Shown: positions 45,185 to 55,415, numbered from the stretch's first letter. The stretch is DNA of 64,000 nt from CALGYY01 sp963678485 (GCA_963678485.1 OY782882.1:310001-374000); one strand, 5' to 3'. Notes: generated by a model not told the origin, from the sequence alone. Program-made: numbers and translations.

Positions 45185-45514
45185 ATGGAAGGAATCATGA
45201 GCAGTTTGCAAACCATTCCCATTAGCTGGTATGTCGTGCTGTGCTCTGCCCTGTTTTGCATTGGCATTGCAGGCGTACTCATCAAACGAAATGCACTCAT
45301 TGTGTTTATGGGGATTGAAATGATGTTAAACTCAGCTAACCTTTTGCTGGCAGCATTTTCCGCATATCGTAATGATGCATCAGGACAAGTATTCGTGTTT
45401 TTTATTATGGTGGTGGCCGCCGCAGAAGTCGCGGTGGGACTGGCGTTGCTTGTTATGATTTATCGCAACTCGCATAATATCGACACCCACGCATTAAACA
45501 AACTGAAATGGTAA
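45185..45514 (+). CDS. nuoK: NADH-quinone oxidoreductase subunit K
   Basis: 109-residue membrane subunit with three helices. FMGIEMMLNSANLLLAAFS carries the conserved Glu of helix 2, and EVAVGLALLVMIYR the second conserved Glu. It is a few residues longer at the N-terminus than E. coli NuoK (100 residues); an internal ATG six codons in (MSSLQT) is an alternative start. Confidence 0.95.
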   Translation: MEGIMSSLQTIPISWYVVLCSALFCIGIAGVLIKRNALIVFMGIEMMLNSANLLLAAFSAYRNDASGQVFVFFIMVVAAAEVAVGLALLVMIYRNSHNIDTHALNKLKW

Positions 45515-45533
45515 TTTCAAATTATAGATCATC

Positions 45534-47429
45534 ATGACAGGACTCGTTTGGCTTATTCCGATATTTCCACTGGCTGGCTTCCTGATCAATGCCTTGCTCT
45601 TCCGTAAACTTTCGCGCAAATGGGGTGGATGGATTGGCTGCACCTCTATATTGCTTTCATTTATTACAGCACTTGCAATGATATTCGCGACCACTGGCAG
45701 AGCTGAAACAACCGTATTGCACTTATTCAGCTGGATTGCAACGGGCGGGTTGAATCTCAGTTTCGCTGTATTGATTGATCCCTTGTCAATTTTGATGATT
45801 CTTATCATTACTGGAATTGGATTTCTTATACATGTATATTCTATTGGTTATATGAGTGAAGATGAAGGATCCAACCGCTTCTTCGCATTCATGAACCTTT
45901 TCGTTTTCTTCATGCTGTTGCTGGTGATGGCATCCAATTATGCTGTAATGTTCATCGGTTGGGAAGGTGTAGGGCTCTGCTCCTATTTATTGATAGGATT
46001 TTGGTTCGAAAATCAGGCATACAACAACGCAGCAAAAAAGGCTTTCATCATGAATCGCATTGGTGACCTGGGTTTCCTGCTTGGCTTATTCCTGATGTTC
46101 ACCACATTTGGTTCACTAGATTATCAAAATGTATTCACTCAAGCCGGAGCGATGGAAACAGGAACGCCGGTACTGGTGGCCATTACCCTGCTTCTTTTTA
46201 TTGGCGCAACCGGAAAAAGTGCTCAAATCCCGCTATTTACCTGGCTTCCGTATGCTATGGCCGGTCCCACTCCCGTATCAGCATTAATCCATGCTGCAAC
46301 AATGGTCACAGCTGGCGTATATATGATTGCACGTTCCAATATTTTATATACCCTTGCTCCTGTTTCTCAAACCGTGGTTGCTGTTACTGGAATTACTACA
46401 GCCATCATGGCTGCAACAGTTGCATTATATCAGAATGACATTAAAAAAGTACTGGCATGGTCCACTATTAGTCAGCTAGGACTCATGTTCCTCGCCTTAG
46501 GTGTGGGCGCATACAGCGGGGCCATGTTTCATCTCACCACACATGCATTCTTTAAAGCATTGCTATTCCTTGCTGCCGGAAGTATCATCCATTATTTACA
46601 TCACGAGCAAGATCTGAGAAATATGGGTGGGTTAAAAAAATTACTACCACTTACATTTGGTGTAGTTGTAATAGGCACTCTCGCAATCTCAGGAATACCG
46701 CCATTTTCAGGCTTCTTTTCAAAAGATGCAATATTGCTCGGCGCATGGGAAAATAATCCAGCGTACTGGATTGCCGCAGTTTTCACAAGTTTGCTTACAG
46801 CTTTCTACATGTTTCGTTTGTTGTTTCTTGCGTTCTATGGGGAATACAGAGGGCATTTGATCGAGGCTCAGCGCAAACCACTTGCTCGAAACATGAAGTT
46901 CTCAATGATCGTTCTTGCATTGTTGGCCGCAGTTGGTGGCTTCATTGGATTGCCTGAATTCACTCACTTACCTAACTTATTTCAGGAATATTTATCAACG
47001 GTATTTGCAGCGAGCTATCAGTTACAATTTACTAAAACCGCCGCTCTGCCTGTTACTCAGTGGATACTTATGGCTATAGTATTAATGATGATTCTTCTTT
47101 CGATACTGCTGGCTTATCATCGCTTTATACGAAAGAAGGCTGTTCCCGATAAGGAGCCACAGGGATTTATCCCCCGTTTATTAGCAAACAAATATTACAG
47201 CGATGAAGCATACGATGCAGCATTTGTAAAACCCCATTTGCGCCTGAGCGATTTCCTGCATCGGGTCGTTGAGGTCAAAATCCTTGACCGATTTGTTAAC
47301 CTTATTGGCGAATGGGTAGTAAAAGCAGGCAATACAGTGAGATATTTACAAACGGGCATATTTTCATTTTACCTATTCATTATGGTGCTTAGCATCATAT
47401 TAATATTATTCTTTAATCTGTTAATTTGA
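45534..47429 (+). CDS. nuoL: NADH-quinone oxidoreductase subunit L
   Basis: 631-residue antiporter-like proton-pumping subunit, the distal one with the long lateral helix. Signatures are FIGWEGVGLCSYLLIGFW (Glu of helix 5), GKSAQIPLFTWLPYAMAGPT (Lys of helix 7) and SALIHAATMVTAGVYMIAR. Length is normal. The stop lies just before the nuoM ATG. Confidence 0.96.
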   Translation: MTGLVWLIPIFPLAGFLINALLFRKLSRKWGGWIGCTSILLSFITALAMIFATTGRAETTVLHLFSWIATGGLNLSFAVLIDPLSILMILIITGIGFLIHVYSIGYMSEDEGSNRFFAFMNLFVFFMLLLVMASNYAVMFIGWEGVGLCSYLLIGFWFENQAYNNAAKKAFIMNRIGDLGFLLGLFLMFTTFGSLDYQNVFTQAGAMETGTPVLVAITLLLFIGATGKSAQIPLFTWLPYAMAGPTPVSALIHAATMVTAGVYMIARSNILYTLAPVSQTVVAVTGITTAIMAATVALYQNDIKKVLAWSTISQLGLMFLALGVGAYSGAMFHLTTHAFFKALLFLAAGSIIHYLHHEQDLRNMGGLKKLLPLTFGVVVIGTLAISGIPPFSGFFSKDAILLGAWENNPAYWIAAVFTSLLTAFYMFRLLFLAFYGEYRGHLIEAQRKPLARNMKFSMIVLALLAAVGGFIGLPEFTHLPNLFQEYLSTVFAASYQLQFTKTAALPVTQWILMAIVLMMILLSILLAYHRFIRKKAVPDKEPQGFIPRLLANKYYSDEAYDAAFVKPHLRLSDFLHRVVEVKILDRFVNLIGEWVVKAGNTVRYLQTGIFSFYLFIMVLSIILILFFNLLI

Positions 47430-47434
47430 TTACT

Positions 47435-48883
47435 ATGATATTCCCTCTTGTCTTATTTCTCATTCCAATCGCCGGCTCGCTGATGCTGTTCGCTGTCAAC
47501 AAAAATTTGACGGCGCGTAAAGTGGCACTGGCACTGGCACTCGTAGAATTTGTAGTGGGAATTGTAGCATTGTTATGTACACAACACAAACTTATACCGG
47601 CATTCAATACTGAAAGCACGCAAGTGTTATTTGGCTCCATGCATCTCTCCATGGATGGCATAAGTTGGCTACCAGTCTTGCTAACCATCTTCTTAACGCC
47701 TTTGATAATCGGCATTTCATTTTCGCAACAGCACGAAAAAAGCGGTTTATTCTATGGATTAATTCTTCTCATGGAAGCCGCATTTATAGGCGTATTCACA
47801 ACGACAAACGGTCTCGTTTTTTATATTTTCTGGGAATTAGCCTTGATTCCCGCCTGGCTCATTTGCGCCATGTGGGGCGGCAACGATAGAGTTCGCATTA
47901 CATTTAAGTTTTTCATTTACACCTTTACAGGAAGTCTTGCCATGCTGGGAGCCTTGATATACGTGTATTACGCAACCCCGGGTATACACAGCTTCGAATT
48001 CTCAGCACTTTATCAGGCTACATTAAATGCAACGGAGCAAACCTGGATTTTCTGGGCATTGTTTGTGGCTTTCGCAGTGAAGATTCCCATATTTCCTTTT
48101 CATACCTGGCAGCCCGACACCTATGTTGAATCGCCGGTTGCGGGGACAATACTGCTGGCGGGCATTATGCTAAAGATGGGAACCTATGGACTTATTCGCG
48201 TGCTCCTTCCCATTACGCCTATGGCAATGGCCACTTCAGGCACCATCGCATTATGGCTGTCGATTGCAGGAATCGTGTATGCTTCGGTTATTGCCCTCAA
48301 GCAACAGGATATGAAACGGCTGATCGCCTATGCAAGCATCGCGCATGTGGGACTGATAGCTGCAGGCATATTATCAGGAACCTTCTATGGCATACAAGGC
48401 GCCTTGCTGCAAATGCTTGCTCATGGTATCAATGTAACGGCTCTCTTTTTTATGACCGATATTTATGAACGCAGAACCAACTCACGAATCATTGGCAGCA
48501 GTAGTGGCATTGCGAAAAAAGCACCGTGGTTTTCTGCAATTTTTCTTGTATTTATTTTGGCTACCATAGCGCTTCCACTCACCAATGGATTTGTAGGAGA
48601 GTTTATGATGATGCTTGGATTATTCCAGATTCAGCCCTGGATGGCCCCTGTAGCCGGACTTGGAATCATCCTTGGTGCAGCATATATGTTGTGGATGTAT
48701 CAACGGGCAATACTCGGCCCCGCAAATGACGCAGCTTTTGCTGATTTGAATCACGGAGAACTTGCAATCATTCTTTGCCTGATGATTACCGTTGTTTGGA
48801 TTGGCATCTACCCCAACACCTTTTTACACATCTCAGAAGCGGATGTCAATTTATTAGTTACTCATCTCAATTCTGTTTACTAA
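47435..48883 (+). CDS. nuoM: NADH-quinone oxidoreductase subunit M
   Basis: 482-residue antiporter-like proton-pumping subunit. The ATG at 47435 is preferred to a TTG at 47426 that overlaps nuoL. Key blocks are IFWELALIPAWLICAMWGG (Glu) and FAVKIPIFPFHTWQPDTY (Lys), with YASIAHVGLIAAGIL after them. About 14 helices. Confidence 0.95.
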   Translation: MIFPLVLFLIPIAGSLMLFAVNKNLTARKVALALALVEFVVGIVALLCTQHKLIPAFNTESTQVLFGSMHLSMDGISWLPVLLTIFLTPLIIGISFSQQHEKSGLFYGLILLMEAAFIGVFTTTNGLVFYIFWELALIPAWLICAMWGGNDRVRITFKFFIYTFTGSLAMLGALIYVYYATPGIHSFEFSALYQATLNATEQTWIFWALFVAFAVKIPIFPFHTWQPDTYVESPVAGTILLAGIMLKMGTYGLIRVLLPITPMAMATSGTIALWLSIAGIVYASVIALKQQDMKRLIAYASIAHVGLIAAGILSGTFYGIQGALLQMLAHGINVTALFFMTDIYERRTNSRIIGSSSGIAKKAPWFSAIFLVFILATIALPLTNGFVGEFMMMLGLFQIQPWMAPVAGLGIILGAAYMLWMYQRAILGPANDAAFADLNHGELAIILCLMITVVWIGIYPNTFLHISEADVNLLVTHLNSVY

Positions 48884-48901
48884 ACCAAAAAAGAATCACA
48901 A

Positions 48902-50281
48902 ATGAACACCCTGATATCATTGGCAGTCCTGGCAATATTGGTCCTTTCCCTCGGTATGGCCGGTAAAAGGAAATGGCTACAGCCCGTGATCCTTGTAGGT
49001 TTGCTGATTACACTCATCTTAAATGGCCTGCAGTGGAATCGCGGACTTAAGTCATCCAATGATATGCTGATTTTCGATAATTACGCCATTGCATTTTCGT
49101 CCTTATTAATAGTGCTTACCATCATGGCCTTTTTGATGGCAAGACAGGTGTATTGCAGACTACGACATAGTCCCGACGATATTTACGCAATTCTCTTGTT
49201 TACGCTCGCAGGCGGAATAATGATGACCTCCTTTGGTAATCTTGCAATGCTTTTCATTGGCATAGAAACATTATCTATTTCATTATATGTCCTTGCGGGT
49301 AGTCGCAAATCTGATCCACGATCGAATGAGGCCGCAATGAAATATTTTTTGATGGGCTCGTTTGCCACAGGTTTTCTTGTGTTCGGAATTGCGCTGGTTT
49401 ACGGCACTGCAGGCACGTTCAATCTAGATGCAATTGCCATGTATATAAACGACCATCATGGCAATTTACCGACGCTATTTCAGGCAGGCATACTCTTGAT
49501 TACAGTTAGTCTGGCTTTTAAGGTAGCTGCTGCGCCCTTTCACTTTTGGGCACCGGACGTTTATGATGGCGCTCCCATGTTGATTACCGCATTTATGGCC
49601 ACAGTGGTGAAAATTGCCGGCTTTGCTGCATTCTATCGATTCTTTGCAATGCACCTCTTAGGCAGCGAATCGGGCTGGGCGACTACCATTGCAGGAATTG
49701 CAGCAGTGAGTATCGTTCTGGCGAATTTAACGGGCTTATTTCAACAACGCTTCAAGCGGATGTTGGCGTATTCAAGCATCGCACATACTGGATATATGCT
49801 TCTCGCCATCATTTCGATGCAGCAAAACTGCCCATCCTCATTACTGCTTTACAGCGCTGCCTACGGAATTGCAACCCTGCTGGGTTTTTCCGTACTGATT
49901 CTAGTTGCCGGCCCAAGCTGCGACGATTCACTGGATCGCTTCAAGGGCTTGTTCAAGGCTCAGCCATTATTGGCAATTGCATTGCTGTTCTCCATGCTCT
50001 CATTAGCCGGCATACCTCCACTTGCCGGATTCATGGCAAAGTTCAGCCTATTCGCTGATGCCATTTCCGGAGGTTATCTTTGGCTGGTTATTATTGCATT
50101 ACTGGGCTCGGCCATTAGCATCGGCTACTATTTCAAACCTGTAATCGCAGCCTTTCTCAACAAAGGAGAAGAAGGATCCATTGCTGTTCCTCCCTTGTTT
50201 AGAATCATGATTTTCGTGTGCATTGCAATGCTACTTTGCTTAGGGATTTACCCATGGTTGCTGACTGGATTAGCGCTTTAA
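48902..50281 (+). CDS. nuoN: NADH-quinone oxidoreductase subunit N
   Basis: 459-residue antiporter-like proton-pumping subunit and last gene of the complex I operon. MLFIGIETLSISLYVLAGS (Glu) and FKVAAAPFHFWAPDVYDGAP (Lys) identify it, and MLAYSSIAHTGYMLLAI is typical. It is slightly shorter than E. coli NuoN (485). Behind it lie structured repeat copy B and a convergent T9SS gene. Confidence 0.95.
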   Translation: MNTLISLAVLAILVLSLGMAGKRKWLQPVILVGLLITLILNGLQWNRGLKSSNDMLIFDNYAIAFSSLLIVLTIMAFLMARQVYCRLRHSPDDIYAILLFTLAGGIMMTSFGNLAMLFIGIETLSISLYVLAGSRKSDPRSNEAAMKYFLMGSFATGFLVFGIALVYGTAGTFNLDAIAMYINDHHGNLPTLFQAGILLITVSLAFKVAAAPFHFWAPDVYDGAPMLITAFMATVVKIAGFAAFYRFFAMHLLGSESGWATTIAGIAAVSIVLANLTGLFQQRFKRMLAYSSIAHTGYMLLAIISMQQNCPSSLLLYSAAYGIATLLGFSVLILVAGPSCDDSLDRFKGLFKAQPLLAIALLFSMLSLAGIPPLAGFMAKFSLFADAISGGYLWLVIIALLGSAISIGYYFKPVIAAFLNKGEEGSIAVPPLFRIMIFVCIAMLLCLGIYPWLLTGLAL

Positions 50282-50353
50282 CCTGAAGGTTTGATTTTCA
50301 CAAAGACTCCTAAAACTATTTTTGGTCTTAGGAAAGCAATATCAAATATCTTT

Positions 50354-50381
50354 AAAAAAGTGAAAGCGCAATTCCTTGCGC
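50354..50381 (-). terminator. Terminator candidate for the 683-residue T9SS protein gene
   Basis: GCGCAA (50366-50371) pairs with TTGCGC (50376-50381), 4-base loop; on the minus strand TTTCACTTTTTT follows. It lies beyond repeat copy B. Confidence 0.55.
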
Positions 50382-50394
50382 CCTCACTACCTAT

Positions 50395-50536
50395 AGTCCA
50401 TCTATAAACTCAGTGGCTGTTCATAAAGCTCCGGATGCTAGGCGTCCGAAGTATTGGAGGGCAGGAGCTTACTGGCGTAATTGACTGCCCGACAATTCGA
50501 GGACAACGCCGCAGACGGACTTTATGGACAGCCACT
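50395..50536. repeat. Dispersed structured repeat, copy B
   Basis: Second copy of the element at 17468-17611, again between convergent genes. Closing stem AGTGGCTG (50412-50419) with CAGCCACT (50529-50536): relative to copy A one A-T pair has become G-C on both sides. Internal hairpins GGATGC/GCGTCC (50433-50447) and GGGCAG/CTGCCC (50459-50490) match copy A in position, the first with a different sequence. Confidence 0.8.
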
Positions 50537-50559
50537 ACATAATCGAAAAAGAAAAAAAC

Positions 50560-52611
50560 CTATTGCTTGACAAACCTAGTATTCCAGTACTTTCCATCAG
50601 TGCAGACTCTTATAAAATAGAGACCGCTATCAAGATTTCTCACATCTACATCCTGTTTTCCGGAGGCATTCAAGGACGCTGAATTCATCAGCACACCCGT
50701 AACACTGAAGATTTCATAACTACAATTTTTACCTACAGGATATTCAACACTGAGCGTTTCCTGAGTTGGATTAGGATAAACTTTCAATGAAGATGTATTC
50801 TTTTTTTGCGGACGTATTCCTGAAAAACCGCTTCCACAAGGCGTCATATCCTTTTTAAAATATGAACGTATGCTGTCGATGCGCTGCTGTAACACCGGAA
50901 TGGCCGCAACAGCATTGGTATCGGTGAAATTGCGGGCAAAGACAAAAGCAAGAGTAGCATTATATGTTTGCGCATGATTTAGATCAAAGGGACCATAGAC
51001 ACCTAATCCACGACGATCGTAGGGAACATTTCCTGCCTGTGCTTCAGTCCATGGTTGAACAATTCCTGGGTCTACACCGTGAGTTCCCCAAAAGCAGGAA
51101 TCGGATGTTGCGGGATACATGTAGGAACAGATTGGACCTGTCCCGCCATTTGTTGGATAGCCTCCACCCCAATAATGCATCGCTGTTCCATCTTTCCAAT
51201 GACCGCGAAGAAAATTGTAGAATTCTTGCGGATCAACCGGATCTGTTATCGGGACTGCTGACCCTGAATTCACAATAGATGTAAAACTTCCTAGCCCTAA
51301 GCCTTCATCATCAATGACTGAATTTCCAAAGTTGGTTCCATTGATACCTTCATCACAATTACCTGCAGGATTATCCAAACCATCAGGAGGCATCAGAGGC
51401 CCGCTAAGAAAAGTCACCGATTGTGCCGGCGGATACAAACCATAACTTCCATAGGAACCAGACCCATCGGTATTTTTGCCATTATAGCAGTAAAAGCTAC
51501 CTCTCTGTACATCGCAACCTGTATAATCATCCCAACCAGATCCAAGATCATAGTCAACAAAAGTTCCGAGATAAGCATCATGGTATGGCAAAGGAGAACG
51601 ATTAGTGATGGATAAATTCATAAATACCGTATTCCACAATGCTGAATCTTCAGGGCAATCAAAAGCGTAAAGCAGACCCTTGATTTCAACGCCAAGCTTT
51701 TCACCACCCGATTCCGTATGGACTCCTCTGTCATCATTAAATACAAAAAACACCGCTTCATCACCAATAATTGCAGGAAAATCGCCATTTTCAGGCTGAT
51801 AGGTTCCATCCCCACCCCAATCATAAAAGGGTGCAAGAAAAGGGAATTGCCCCACAGAGTCGTTCCCATTGCCCGGCCATTCTGCAATAGCTGCTGCAGG
51901 AACATACCCAGGTGACCAACAATGTGCAAGATGATATTCAATATCAGCCCTGGTCACCTTCCATACTCTTTGGTATCTGGCATCATACGCCGAATCATAC
52001 ACATTTGAAACGGGTCCCGGCCAATAATCACGGCCATTTGCAAAATACGTCTGTGATGCAACATGTAAACTATCATTGCCATCAAGTCCTGCAATCCAAA
52101 AAGAACCTGAGAAAATAGTCTGCGCTCCATGATTCTTAGGAACTTCAAACAGGGGTTTATAATTTTTTACATCCCAATCATAGGTTTGTATCAGCTTTGC
52201 GAACATATATCCGTCCGCATTGATTCCAGTTTTGATGTTGTTTACAGAAACTGAATCGTACCAGTGGGAATTATCAACAACATACACTAGCCTTCCAGTA
52301 TCAAGAGAAGATGGAACGCCAAAATCCCTGATTAAATAGAATAATGTATCCGCACCACCAACAAAATCAGGATATGCACGATAGGTGATCAAACTATCAC
52401 TAATACGTTCAACAGTACCGTGCAAAGGCTTGCGGAGAATTCCAAACACGGCGATGTTGTCACCATCCGCATCAAAATCATTCGCAAGCACATCCACACT
52501 GACGGCTCCTCGAACTGTTGAAGCATAATCATCAACTGCTGTTGGCCGATGTTGGGCAAAGCTATACATCGACAACAGCATGATAATTCCTAAAGTAATT
52601 AGTTTTTTCAT
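50560..52611 (-). CDS. Large secreted protein with Ig/cadherin-like N-terminus and T9SS sorting domain
   Basis: 683-residue exported protein. Signal peptide 1-19 (MYSFAQ). Residues 22-110 look like a cadherin/Big_9-type Ig domain (VDDYASTVRGAVSVDVLAND, then FDADGDN). The 450 residues after that are rich in Gly, Asp, Tyr and Trp, with acidic turns such as DYDLGSGWDDYTGCD and PPDGLDNPAGNCDEG that might bind calcium; I do not recognise a named domain there. The C-terminus is a T9SS sorting domain (LKVYPNPTQETLSVEY, SGLYFIRVCT). A decayed piece of a related gene seems to lie just upstream (52856-52894). Confidence 0.82.
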   Translation of the reverse strand: MKKLITLGIIMLLSMYSFAQHRPTAVDDYASTVRGAVSVDVLANDFDADGDNIAVFGILRKPLHGTVERISDSLITYRAYPDFVGGADTLFYLIRDFGVPSSLDTGRLVYVVDNSHWYDSVSVNNIKTGINADGYMFAKLIQTYDWDVKNYKPLFEVPKNHGAQTIFSGSFWIAGLDGNDSLHVASQTYFANGRDYWPGPVSNVYDSAYDARYQRVWKVTRADIEYHLAHCWSPGYVPAAAIAEWPGNGNDSVGQFPFLAPFYDWGGDGTYQPENGDFPAIIGDEAVFFVFNDDRGVHTESGGEKLGVEIKGLLYAFDCPEDSALWNTVFMNLSITNRSPLPYHDAYLGTFVDYDLGSGWDDYTGCDVQRGSFYCYNGKNTDGSGSYGSYGLYPPAQSVTFLSGPLMPPDGLDNPAGNCDEGINGTNFGNSVIDDEGLGLGSFTSIVNSGSAVPITDPVDPQEFYNFLRGHWKDGTAMHYWGGGYPTNGGTGPICSYMYPATSDSCFWGTHGVDPGIVQPWTEAQAGNVPYDRRGLGVYGPFDLNHAQTYNATLAFVFARNFTDTNAVAAIPVLQQRIDSIRSYFKKDMTPCGSGFSGIRPQKKNTSSLKVYPNPTQETLSVEYPVGKNCSYEIFSVTGVLMNSASLNASGKQDVDVRNLDSGLYFIRVCTDGKYWNTRFVKQ

Positions 52612-52855
52612 GGTTAGATTTGTTTTAACTTGCTGGTTTAAATAAATTAATAAAAAGAATATTGTATAATTTATATTTATTTTCGAAAAATACTAATCAA
52701 AAATAAATTACATCTAACCAATCAGTTAATGGTATGAAATTATAAGTTATCGGTATGAATTATCAAGTTGGCGCTTTTTCATTTATTTACAAAAACAGGA
52801 TTGAAGAAACCGCCACACAAGGCTTCTTGTCATTTTTTAAACAATAACATATAAT

Positions 52856-52894
52856 CTAGATGCGTTGCTGTAACACAGGAATAGCTGTATCAAA
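52856..52894 (-). pseudogene. Short remnant resembling the 3' part of the upstream T9SS gene
   Basis: Minus-strand translation gives FDTAIPVLQQRI then a stop; the intact gene encodes VAAIPVLQQRIDSI. The DNA is also similar (GATGCG-TGCTGTAACAC-GGAAT-GC around 50878). A stop codon lies just before it too. This fits a decayed duplicate, but the match is short. Confidence 0.45.
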
Positions 52895-52968
52895 TTAGTA
52901 TTCGGCATATGAAACTCTTTCCATAATGCACGATCGGATGTGGAGTCGACACAGCAAAATAAATTCAC

Positions 52969-52976
52969 TACTTTTG
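52969..52976 (+). promoter_or_regulatory. -7 box candidate for the TonB-dependent receptor gene
   Basis: TACTTTTG, exact TAnnTTTG, 19 bases before the ATG at 52996; the -33 box is poor. Confidence 0.4.
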
Positions 52977-52995
52977 TATTCCATCCTAATGATCT

Positions 52996-55404
52996 ATGAA
53001 AGTCACAAAAGCAGTATATATTCTTCTCCCGCTCCTGATGGTTGCTTTTACTGCTTTTGCACAGAACCATACCCAAAGCATACGTGGCACTATCATCGAC
53101 AAAGTCACTCGTGCCCCTTTGCCCGGAGCAAGCATAGTGCTTCTTAACAGTAATCCCCTTCAGGGAACTGTGGCCGATAATGACGGGAATTTCAGGCTCG
53201 ACAAGGTACTCATCGGAAGAGCCGGTATTAAGGTCAGCTATTTGGGATATGAAGATGTTATTATCGATAATCTCGAATTGAATTCCTCCAAAGAACTCAT
53301 TCTTGAAGTCAGTATGGTTGAAAAACTCTACCAGGGCGGAGAGGTAGTAATACATGCTGAAACAGACAAATCGGCACCTATCAACAAAATGAGCACTGTG
53401 AGTGCACGGGTTTTTAGCACCGAAGAAACCGAAAAATATGCAGGTGCACGCAGCGACATTGCCCGTATGGCATCTAATTTTGCTGGTGTTACCGGAGCTG
53501 ATGATTCGCGCAATGATATTATTATTCGCGGAAATACACCATCAGGATTATTATGGCGACTTGATGATATGGACATCCCGAATCCAAATCATTTCGCAGC
53601 ATTTGGTACATCGGGAGGACCCATTTGCATTTTAAGAAACAATCTGTTATCGAATAGCGACTTTCTCACGGCCGCATTCCCCGCGGAATACGGCAATGCT
53701 ATTGCCGGTGTGTTCGATGTAAAAATGATTAATGGTAATAATGAAAAACACGAATTCCTCGCACAAATAGCCTTTAATGGAATTGAAGTTGGTGCCGAAG
53801 GCCCTATATCTAAAGCGCATCAATCCTCCTACCTGATCAATTACCGCTATTCAACGCTTGACGTATTTTCTAAGATGGGAATACAAATGGGCACAGGACA
53901 AGGCGTTCCAAAATATCAGGATATACTATTTAAATTAAATTTCCCCAAAACTAAGGCAGGCAGCTTCAGTCTCTTTGGTATCGGAGGATTAAGCAGCATC
54001 TCTTTTCTCGACAGTCAGAAAGACACTACCAAAGAAAAAATCGATTTCTATGGTACCGAAGGATGGGATATTAGAAACCATTCAAATCAAGGATTGGTGG
54101 GACTTACACATAGCTATCTCATCAACAGGAGTTCATGGATAAAAAGTGTGATTGGCTTTACCTATCATAATTTCTATACCACCCACGACTCTGTAACACC
54201 CGTCTCTCTAGGAACCTTTCTTTATCAGGGCACCAATGACGAAGAAATGCGACTCTTTGTCTCAACAGCCTACAACAAAAAAATCAGTGCCCGTCACAAC
54301 ATCAAAGCTGGAATCATTTTAACAGGCACCAGAGACCATCTAATTGACAGCCTATACGAGGCAGGCCTGAATCGCTATCGCTATGCAAATGATTACAAAG
54401 GTTATTCACTGCTACTGCAACCCTATGTTGATTATCAATTGCGCATCAATGAAAATGTAACACTAAATACCGGACTGCATCTGCAATATTTTAATGTAAG
54501 CGAATCATACAGCATTGAACCGCGTATCGGACTTAAATGGCAATTTGCTCCAACGCAAACCCTCAGTTTCGGTTATGGCATGCATAGTCAGACCATTCCG
54601 GTAACCCTGTTTTACAAACAATCTCAATTAACCGACGGTACTTACCATCGCACCAACGACCGATTAAACTTTTCACGCAGTCAGCATCTGGCGCTGAATT
54701 ACGATTGGAGTATCACCGAGCACATGCGCTTGAAAACAGAAGTATATTACCAGCATTTATATGATATTCCCATCAATGCCACGCACAACGACAGTTATTC
54801 CTTATTGAATGAAGGCGCCAACTTCCAGTTTGAATCGCCCGATACGCTTGTCAACAAAGGATTTGGAAGAAACTATGGTATTGAGTTAACACTGGAACGC
54901 TTCTTATCCCGAGGATTTTACTTTTTGGGGACTGGATCGCTTTACGATTCACAATATCGTGGAAGTGATGGTGTATGGCGCAATACTGCATTTAACGGAC
55001 GTTATACGGTTAATCTGCTGGCAGGAAAAGAATTCAATATCAAGCTCAGAAAAAAGAAACCAGAGAAGCGCAAAAAAACATTCATCATTAATCTAAAAAC
55101 CACCCGCAGCGGGGGACAGCGCTATACACCCATTGATGAAGCCGCGTCCTTACTGCAACAGCGCAATGTATATATCGACAATCTGGCCTTTTCAAAAAAA
55201 TTCCCCGATTATTGGCGCACCGATCTCAAATTGGGTTATAAAATGAATGGAAAACGCGTTACTGTTGAATGGAGTCTTGAGATTACCAATATTTTCAACC
55301 AGAAAAACGTGTATAATCAAACGTTCAATCGTAAGACAGGGGAAAGCTATTTTACTTATCAGCTTGGACGCGTAATCATTCCTCAATACCGCATCACCTT
55401 CTGA
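52996..55404 (+). CDS. TonB-dependent receptor with carboxypeptidase-regulatory domain
   Basis: 802-residue outer-membrane receptor. Signal peptide 1-22 (TAFAQ), a CarboxypepD_reg-like domain (about 28-108, IRGTIIDKVTRAPLPGASIV), then a plug (about 125-240) with VFSTEETEKYAGARSDIARM, NDIIIRGNTPSGLLWRLDD and AFPAEYGNAIAGVFDVKM. The remainder is a beta-barrel. This is the usual plan of SusC-like/TonB receptors, but no SusD-like partner follows, so a glycan role cannot be claimed. It sits directly before the lipid-type cluster but has its own promoter; a functional link is possible, not shown. Confidence 0.88.
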   Translation: MKVTKAVYILLPLLMVAFTAFAQNHTQSIRGTIIDKVTRAPLPGASIVLLNSNPLQGTVADNDGNFRLDKVLIGRAGIKVSYLGYEDVIIDNLELNSSKELILEVSMVEKLYQGGEVVIHAETDKSAPINKMSTVSARVFSTEETEKYAGARSDIARMASNFAGVTGADDSRNDIIIRGNTPSGLLWRLDDMDIPNPNHFAAFGTSGGPICILRNNLLSNSDFLTAAFPAEYGNAIAGVFDVKMINGNNEKHEFLAQIAFNGIEVGAEGPISKAHQSSYLINYRYSTLDVFSKMGIQMGTGQGVPKYQDILFKLNFPKTKAGSFSLFGIGGLSSISFLDSQKDTTKEKIDFYGTEGWDIRNHSNQGLVGLTHSYLINRSSWIKSVIGFTYHNFYTTHDSVTPVSLGTFLYQGTNDEEMRLFVSTAYNKKISARHNIKAGIILTGTRDHLIDSLYEAGLNRYRYANDYKGYSLLLQPYVDYQLRINENVTLNTGLHLQYFNVSESYSIEPRIGLKWQFAPTQTLSFGYGMHSQTIPVTLFYKQSQLTDGTYHRTNDRLNFSRSQHLALNYDWSITEHMRLKTEVYYQHLYDIPINATHNDSYSLLNEGANFQFESPDTLVNKGFGRNYGIELTLERFLSRGFYFLGTGSLYDSQYRGSDGVWRNTAFNGRYTVNLLAGKEFNIKLRKKKPEKRKKTFIINLKTTRSGGQRYTPIDEAASLLQQRNVYIDNLAFSKKFPDYWRTDLKLGYKMNGKRVTVEWSLEITNIFNQKNVYNQTFNRKTGESYFTYQLGRVIIPQYRITF

Positions 55405-55415
55405 TGCCTAAATGT

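Larger units (their letters stand above)
52612..52995. other. 384-base divergent gap: promoter and gene remnant
   Basis: AT-rich region between the 683-residue T9SS gene and a TonB-dependent receptor gene. It holds the remnant at 52856-52894 and the -7 box at 52969-52976. No complete gene, tRNA or strong terminator was seen. Confidence 0.65.

Noticed and set aside
52837..53355. 172-codon minus-strand ORF over the start of the TonB receptor gene
   Set aside because: It is the antisense of a well-supported gene and has no domain; only the short remnant at 52856-52894 in another frame has any match.
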